DNA of 64,000 nt, from the NCBI GenBank assembly GCA_021186555.1, contig JAJKFL010000007.1, forward strand, positions 5,031,249 through 5,095,248, read 5' to 3'. The notes beneath the pieces are model-generated. The model saw nothing but the letters and a program-made list of their open reading frames with translations. It was not told where the DNA came from and did not search any database. This stretch comes from Reticulitermes speratus. Its lineage: Eukaryota > Arthropoda > Insecta > Blattodea > Rhinotermitidae. Below are positions 58,994-64,000 of this stretch, piece after piece (position 1 is the stretch's first letter; the number at the start of each line of letters is the position of its first letter). The position numbers and the translations under genes were made by a program.

Positions 58994-59297
58994 AGGTAAA
59001 GCAATCCCATTACAGGCCTGGACAGACCCTTAGGATTCCAGGAGGTTCAGGCTCCCAAATTTCTAGACAATCGGCACATGAAGGTGGTAAGGTTGTCAGC
59101 CCTACGCACCGGCCGCCTTTACCCCCCAGGAAATATTCTTGGTACTCATTTCTGTTAGAGGCTGAGTCGACCCCAGGGCCACAGTGCGACCGAAACGATT
59201 ATGTCAAGGAAAAATTCCAATGACACCATCGGGACTCGAACCCGCGACGTTCCGGTTTGTAGCGTAGTGCCTCAACCAACTGCGCCACCGCGCGCCC
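58994..59297 (-). mobile_element. SINE-D with perfect 17-bp duplication
   Basis: The head on the - strand is GGTGGCGCAGTTGGTTGAGG and GGGTTCGAGTCCCG, and the tail ends near aggtaaagcaat. TGCCCGAGTACAGCATA flanks it at 58977-58993 and 59298-59314 without mismatch, so insertion is recent. It contributes much of a 187-codon chance frame at 58660-59223. Confidence 0.93.
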
Positions 59298-59464
59298 TGC
59301 CCGAGTACAGCATACCTAATACAAAATAACGTTTCCAGAGTAATTTCCAAATTTACAAAAATACGTTCCAAGCAAAATGGAATCGAAAGGAATCCGAACA
59401 ATTCGTAGTTACGAACTTCGCTAAACAGGAAAGACATTCGCGATTTCAGGCTTTCGCCGCGATG

Positions 59465-59662
59465 TAGATGAGACCTGCGCTCTTCTAAGATATTACGCAG
59501 CGTAGAGTGGTAATCCTGTATCGACGTTTCGGGACAACAAATCGGATCAATCTTCAAGGGCCAACAAGACCATTGAAAATGCGACCGATAGGTTGTCCCG
59601 TAACGTCGGTACAGAATTACCACTCTACGCTGCGTAATATCCCAGAAGAGCGCAGATCTCAC
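59465..59662. mobile_element. foldback element related to the Penelope-type repeats
   Basis: Arms 59470-59540 and 59590-59662 are inverted (ctgcgctcttct, atattacgcagcgtagagtg, gtaat). The left arm holds cgacgtttcgggac and tcttcaagg, the reverse of the hammerhead-like core; the right copy is altered (CGTAACG). Confidence 0.75.
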
Positions 59663-59914
59663 GAAAGACATTAAGAAATAAAAAGTGGAAAGGTTCACTC
59701 CCGTGCTTTACACGCATTTTCCAAACGCTTTCGTTGCTTGACTAATATCAACAGTCACAAAGACTTTTTCCATTGTCACAAATACTCAAGATAAACGCTA
59801 CCGAAACGCAGTGTTTGAGTATTCGTGACAAACGAAAAACTCCTTGTGAGTGTTGTTGACATTACTCACGTAAAACCATGTTTAAATTACATATGTTACA
59901 GTTTTCATTCCTAT

Positions 59915-60215
59915 GTTAAAGGTAAAAAGCAAAGCTATCCCTTTCCACGCCATGAAGGCATACAGTGTGAACAGAGGTACAGACCCACTCATTCTTAACC
60001 TCGGGACTAGGTGGAGGTGAGTGGTTTATTTCCCGCTCCGGTCGCCTAACCTCCGGGAAGAAACCCTGTACTCACTGAAGATGAAGCTGGTATGGACCCT
60101 AGACGTGGTTAGACGGTTTGAAGTATATAAAAAGTCTCTTTCCCCTGCCGAAATTCGAACCCCAAATTCTTCAGTCCGTAGCCCAGTCGCTATACTCATA
60201 ACACTACCCCGGTTC
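59915..60215 (-). mobile_element. SINE-C copy, full length but diverged
   Basis: On the - strand the head carries TATAGCGACTGGGCTAC and GGTTCGAATTTCGG. The body and ttaaaggta tail follow the family in reverse. Confidence 0.78.
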
Positions 60216-60380
60216 CAAAACAAGCAAACACACATCTCAAATTGAAAACCTCAGACCCAAGTAGAATACTGCAAACTCATGTATTTTGCCACCTGTGTGT
60301 TATTAATGTCCCGGGCGTATATCGGACTCCGTGTGAATGCGGGAAAGTGTAGGTAGGACAGCGCGGCAGGACTATCAAGG

Positions 60381-60848
60381 TAAAGTAAAGGTAAAGGTCA
60401 CCCTAGAACAGGCAATGAAGGCCCAGAGGGGGAGTAGAGGTATAGCTCTACTCTTTCCTTAACCCTGGCACTAGATGAGGGTGCCGATCCCAGTGGCCGC
60501 GCTGTCTAAGGCGTGGGTCTACGGCCGCTCGCTTACTGGGATTGCGGGTTCGAATCCCGCCTAGGGCATGGATGTCTGTCTGTTGTGAGTGTTGTGTGTT
60601 GTCAGGTAGAGGTCTCTGCGACGAGCTGGTCACTCGTCCAGAGGAGTCCTACCGAGCGTGGTGTGTCTGAGTGTGATAGTGAAGCCTCGAAAAATGGGGC
60701 GGCCTAGGTCCCCAAGTGGCTGTCGAGCCATTGGAAAAAAAAAAAAAAAACTGTATGAGGGTGGGTGGTCAACTCCACGCCCCGGCCGCTTTACCCCCGG
60801 GAAAGAGACCCGGTACCCATTGTATAGGGGGCTGGGTGGGCCGCAGGA
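60381..60848 (-). mobile_element. 5'-truncated SINE-C split by a SINE-A insertion
   Basis: Two pieces (60381-60482 and 60755-60848) join across the inserted SINE-A into one SINE-C 3' part. Perfect duplication AGGACTATCAAGG flanks the whole at 60368-60380 and 60849-60861. Confidence 0.92.
60483..60754 (+). mobile_element. SINE-A nested in SINE-C
   Basis: Full head GCCGATCCCAGTGGCCGC, B box GGGTTCGAATCCCG and poly(A) tail. Duplication ATGAGGGT at 60475-60482 and 60755-60762. Confidence 0.93.
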
Positions 60849-60914
60849 AGGACTATCAAGGCATGGAGCAAAGAACACCAGAGGTACATACGTCTGCCTC
60901 AACCCGAGACGTCA

Positions 60915-61142
60915 ACAGTGGCAGATGATAGCATCAGCACGGACCATTGCATAGATTTCACTGGCACCTCAATATCAGACGGAACTTCAGGATACGTGGA
61001 CCGCCTTGTAAAGGGAGCAAATGAAATACACCCGAACAAGAATAATGTTAACAGAGACGGTGGCTTCATACTGAGCCAGGGCTCGTCACCTGTAACCAAC
61101 ATGCTAATGAACGTAAGAGGACCCAGCCAAGCAGGTACTTGA
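60915..61142 (+). pseudogene. Penelope-like element C-terminal fragment
   Basis: The frame reads STDHCIDFTGTSISDGTSGY, VDRLVKGANEIH, NNVNRDGGFILSQGSSPVTN and a stop. The spacing of H.IDF, R..K.A.EI and N..DGG..LS matches the C-terminal (GIY-YIG side) end of Penelope-like retroelement proteins as I remember them. The upstream RT part is absent. Confidence 0.6.
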
Positions 61143-61226
61143 CTGCACCCACCAACCACCATCTGTCTCGCCACCAGCTACAGCGGACAGGCATATCACG
61201 ACGACAGATTTCGCAGGTAATCAGTT

Positions 61227-61269
61227 CCCTGATGACGTGGGGGTAGAGATAGTCCTCAAAACGTTGGCT
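61227..61269 (+). ncRNA. hammerhead-like RNA motif downstream of the Penelope-like frame
   Basis: TTCC, CTGATGA, CGTGGGGG, loop, TCCTC, AAAACGTT, GG. Stem II pairs with G-U wobbles and stem I is only two or three pairs. It is on the same strand as the Penelope-like frame and about 85 nt after its stop. Confidence 0.4.
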
Positions 61270-61454
61270 TACCATTAAGCAATCTGACGCAGCTGCTAGC
61301 CCGAAAACATTTTATTCAAATTTTTTGTAATCGCTTTATTATATTATGTACGAGTATATTCCGTTTCACAGAGAAATATATTTTTCGGAAGTAAAATAAT
61401 TACAATTTTGAAATGTTTTTCCTTTTAACTTAGGACAGGGAAATCCCCTGGCCA

Positions 61455-61505
61455 GGCCTCGCAGAACCCTAGAGGTCCGCGGACCGCACTTTAATAATCA
61501 CTGCT
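61455..61505 (-). mobile_element. hAT-type transposon end
   Basis: On the - strand CAGTGATTATTAAAGTGCGG and GGTCCGCGGACC form a typical hAT terminal inverted repeat region. No partner end was paired. Confidence 0.55.
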
Positions 61506-62550
61506 CCACAATAAGTACAATTGGAAAATGTGATGATCGCTCAGCTTGCTACGCAGTTACTGGCCTTCTGTGGAAACAGGAGGTTCATCACATTCACAAC
61601 AGCATTCCAATGGACCGCATCCCGATACAGCTGAGGTCCAACTCGCACACATGTCCGCCCCATTTCTTTAAAACCTACTTCAATAGTACACTCCCACCTA
61701 CGCGAAGACCTCCCTTCACTTCACATTTTCCTACCAAAATTCTGCTATCTTGTCCTCCTTCGACTGCCACGAATGGGACAGGTCGTTGCCCCCAGAGGGT
61801 CGTGACCCACTTACTTCCGCGCAACTGTTCCAGTCGACCTTGAGACGTGGCTTGGCAGGTATGAGGATGCCGCAGAGAAACGCATTCCGTTCCGTGTTGC
61901 TTTTTTTGTTTCGGATACTTTCGTAGGCGACAAAAAAGGATAAAACTCCACCTCTTCGTCCAACAACGTCCGTGACAGCGAAGTTCACCAAATGAATGGT
62001 ATTAACGGTCGTAAGCTCCATTAATGCTTGCATTGATTTGGGTCAATACAGGAACCAGAGGCGGCCTTCTGTGTGTGCACATACGAGTTCCTTAAGCTTC
62101 CAACGCGGGATATTTGTCAAACTGAGCGACCATTAGCTTCTGAAGAACACGTCTGTTCCATGCAGTTAGACCAAACAGAGCGACATCGTTTCTTGAAAGT
62201 CCTTTGCTAAGTGTAAACTCATTAAGCACGCAGTAATTCACCGTCAGTTAAAGGCATCAGACGTTCGGTTAGCAAACAGCACACAGCTTGCAGGGAGATG
62301 AAAATTTCTGGCACTTCAGAAAGAAAATTTGAAGGCGAGAGACCGGCGTTGGATACGTAGGCGCAGGAACATGGTAGAACATGGTTCTTGGAGAAAAGGA
62401 CGAGAGTATGTTGAGTGGATTCAACTGGCTCCAGATAAGGACTAATGGCTGCTCTTGTGACGACAGCAGTGAACTCTCAGTTTCGAAGTAAGATGGTGGA
62501 TGGGGAATTTCTTGGCCGGAGGGCTGCTACCAGCTCCTCAAGAGTTAATT

Positions 62551-62618
62551 ACACTACACACTGCACACTACACACTGCACACTGCACACTACACACTGCA
62601 CACTACACACTACACACT
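62551..62618. repeat. short tandem repeat of cactRcacac
   Basis: About seven 10-bp units alternate cactgcacac and cactacacac with one or two phase slips. Confidence 0.9.
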
Positions 62619-63017
62619 TATGTATCATGTACGAGTACGTATGTATTCATTGTAATGAAAGTAGCTTCTTTGTGTGAAATGAACAATATTAATTAAAATC
62701 GTAATTATGAAGTAAAAATCAAAACTTAAACATATCCGTAGGTCACTGTGTCAGCTTCCAGGTTCCTGAATGAACGTGTACCTAATTATAGCAATAAAGC
62801 CTACAACAACATTCGTTATTCAATGAATACCGACAGTGTTGTTGCCGCTATACAATTCGTGTATCTGAATCTCTACTGAAATGTGCAAAATTAAATTAGG
62901 CTCCTCCTCTGTAACTCCGGGTTAGGACCCTAAGGTCACTGAATTCTACGTTACAAACTAAATTATTATATGAAACACTGCACGTGTGATTCAATACAAC
63001 GTTTTTTCAGAAACCAA

Positions 63018-63283
63018 TTTTTTTTTTTCTGTGGCGCTGCGGCCGTTTTTCGGGTCATGGCCTCCCCTTATGGGGCTTCGCGATCACACTCATTTTAGAC
63101 ACACCACAGTCGGTAGGACTCCTCTGGACGAGGGACCAGCTCGTCGCAGAGACCTCTACCTGACAACACACAACACTCACAACAGACAGACATCCATGCC
63201 CAAGGCGTGATTCGAACCCACGATCCTAGAAAGCGAGCGGCCGCAGACCCACGCCTTAGACCGCACGGCCACTGCGATCGGCA
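63018..63283 (-). mobile_element. SINE-A with 10-bp duplication
   Basis: On the - strand: head GCCGATCGCAGTGGCCGT, B box GGTTCGAATCACG, body and poly(A). CAGAAACCAA flanks it at 63008-63017 and 63284-63293. Confidence 0.92.
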
Positions 63284-63717
63284 CAGAAACCAAATATAAA
63301 GCAGAATTCATTACAGTAACTGTATAGTTCAGTTTAAAATGTGACACCGCACAAACTGACAAGGGAAATTGTTGCTTTATCTAACGGCATTCAATAATTA
63401 CGTAAATTTGAAACCCGCTACTATCATCACTTTGTGGCAAACCTGTAAATATTAACAACTTACGCTGATTACAGCTTGCAGGAAATTGTCTAAAATAAAC
63501 TGATTCTTCTCCAGTACTCTGATTTATATTTCCCACCACTTTGTAGGCCTACATCTTTTGTCAGTGTAACTTATTAGCCTACTGTTTCAATTAACATCAA
63601 AAGTGTTCAATTTGGAGAAACTTACTTTCTTCCAAGAAAGTTCTCTCCTCCAACCCATTAATTCCGCATCTTAAGAACGAACGACTACATAACAACATTA
63701 AAAACAAACAAACACAA

Positions 63718-64000
63718 TGGCCGTGCCATGGCTCAGGCCGTTAGTCGCCGGCCTCCCACGGCGGAGGCCCGGGTTCGATCCCCGGGCAGTCCACGTGGGA
63801 TTTGTGTTAGACAAAGTGGCACTGGGACAGGTTTTTCCCCGATTATTTCGGTTTTCCCCTGTCAATTTCATTCCACCGGTGCTCCATTACTTGGAAAAAT
63901 GAAAAAAAAAAAATCATATTTCTCTTCATCTTCATCACAGGGTTGCAGAAGAAGCCTTAAGGCTGCGGTGCGTCCGTAGCTTCTGCTGCGGGGCCCTTCT
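63718..64000 (+). mobile_element. SINE-B, running to the window end
   Basis: Head GGCCGTGCCATGGCTCAGG, B box GGGTTCGATCCCCGG, body and the gcggggccc end reach the last base of the window, so the right flank is not visible. Confidence 0.9.

Larger units (their letters stand above)
42744..64000 (-). other. probable first intron and/or 5' flank of the lectin receptor
   Basis: Exon A starts inside a codon, so transcription comes from the right. No signal-peptide exon was recognised here. The region is CpG-rich and filled with the repeats listed. Stretches without any recognised element include 45031-47094, 48980-50145, 51630-52334, 53090-53790, 55242-55871, 56330-56890, 58120-58993 and 61506-63017. 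Confidence 0.5.

Noticed and set aside
58660..59223. A 187-codon + strand frame.
   Set aside because: Its second half is the reverse strand of a SINE-D with clear target-site duplications, and the first half has no recognisable domain.
61731..62033. A 100-codon - strand frame in CpG-rich DNA.
   Set aside because: No domain, splice context or repeated match was recognised; probably chance.
42744..64000. Candidate signal-peptide exons for the lectin receptor, such as the frame at 52500-52751 on the - strand.
   Set aside because: No candidate combines a start codon, hydrophobic core and a phase-1 donor convincingly; only transcript data could place it.

Overview
This is eukaryotic nuclear DNA, almost certainly from an insect. 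It has long introns with GT..AG borders, no operons, dense tRNA-derived SINEs and non-LTR retrotransposon ends. The SINE, LINE and Penelope-type sequence look blattodean (cockroach or termite) to me; this is an impression from memory and was not searched.

Two protein genes can be rebuilt exon by exon. On the + strand, 4259-8007 is a complete five-exon TMEM208 gene (171 aa), an ER multi-pass membrane protein. On the - strand, ten coding exons between 42743 and 14214 form one unbroken frame of 749 residues. They encode a selectin-like type I membrane protein of the furrowed/CG9095 family: fucolectin-like (FTP) domain, C-type lectin domain, three sushi repeats, proline-rich stalk, transmembrane helix and cytoplasmic tail. 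Its signal-peptide exon(s) were not found and should lie to the right of 42743, in or beyond this window. The two genes converge across about 6.2 kb (8008-14213). As I remember the fly literature, both furrowed and TMEM208 act on Frizzled and planar cell polarity, so the arrangement is worth testing for conservation.

Layout: 1-4258, upstream flank of TMEM208 with old repeats and a foldback element; 4259-8007, TMEM208, with a pogo-like MITE and a SINE in its introns; 8008-14213, convergent intergenic DNA with a decayed hAT transposase; 14214-42743, the lectin gene; 42744-64000, probably its first intron and/or 5' flank, dominated by young SINEs of four families, LINE and Penelope pieces, three inverted-repeat elements and several tandem arrays. 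To the eye CpG is scarce up to about 35 kb and common to the right.

The most interesting non-coding signal is a compact RNA-like motif with a hammerhead-ribozyme-like core (CTGANGA, a stem, then GAAAC or AAAAC, then GTY). It occurs at six separate loci, twice as a fully paired fold in the arms of a foldback element, and once just downstream of a Penelope-like element C-terminus. A 17-unit array of a 32-bp palindrome-bearing repeat (50913-51488) is the second unusual structure.
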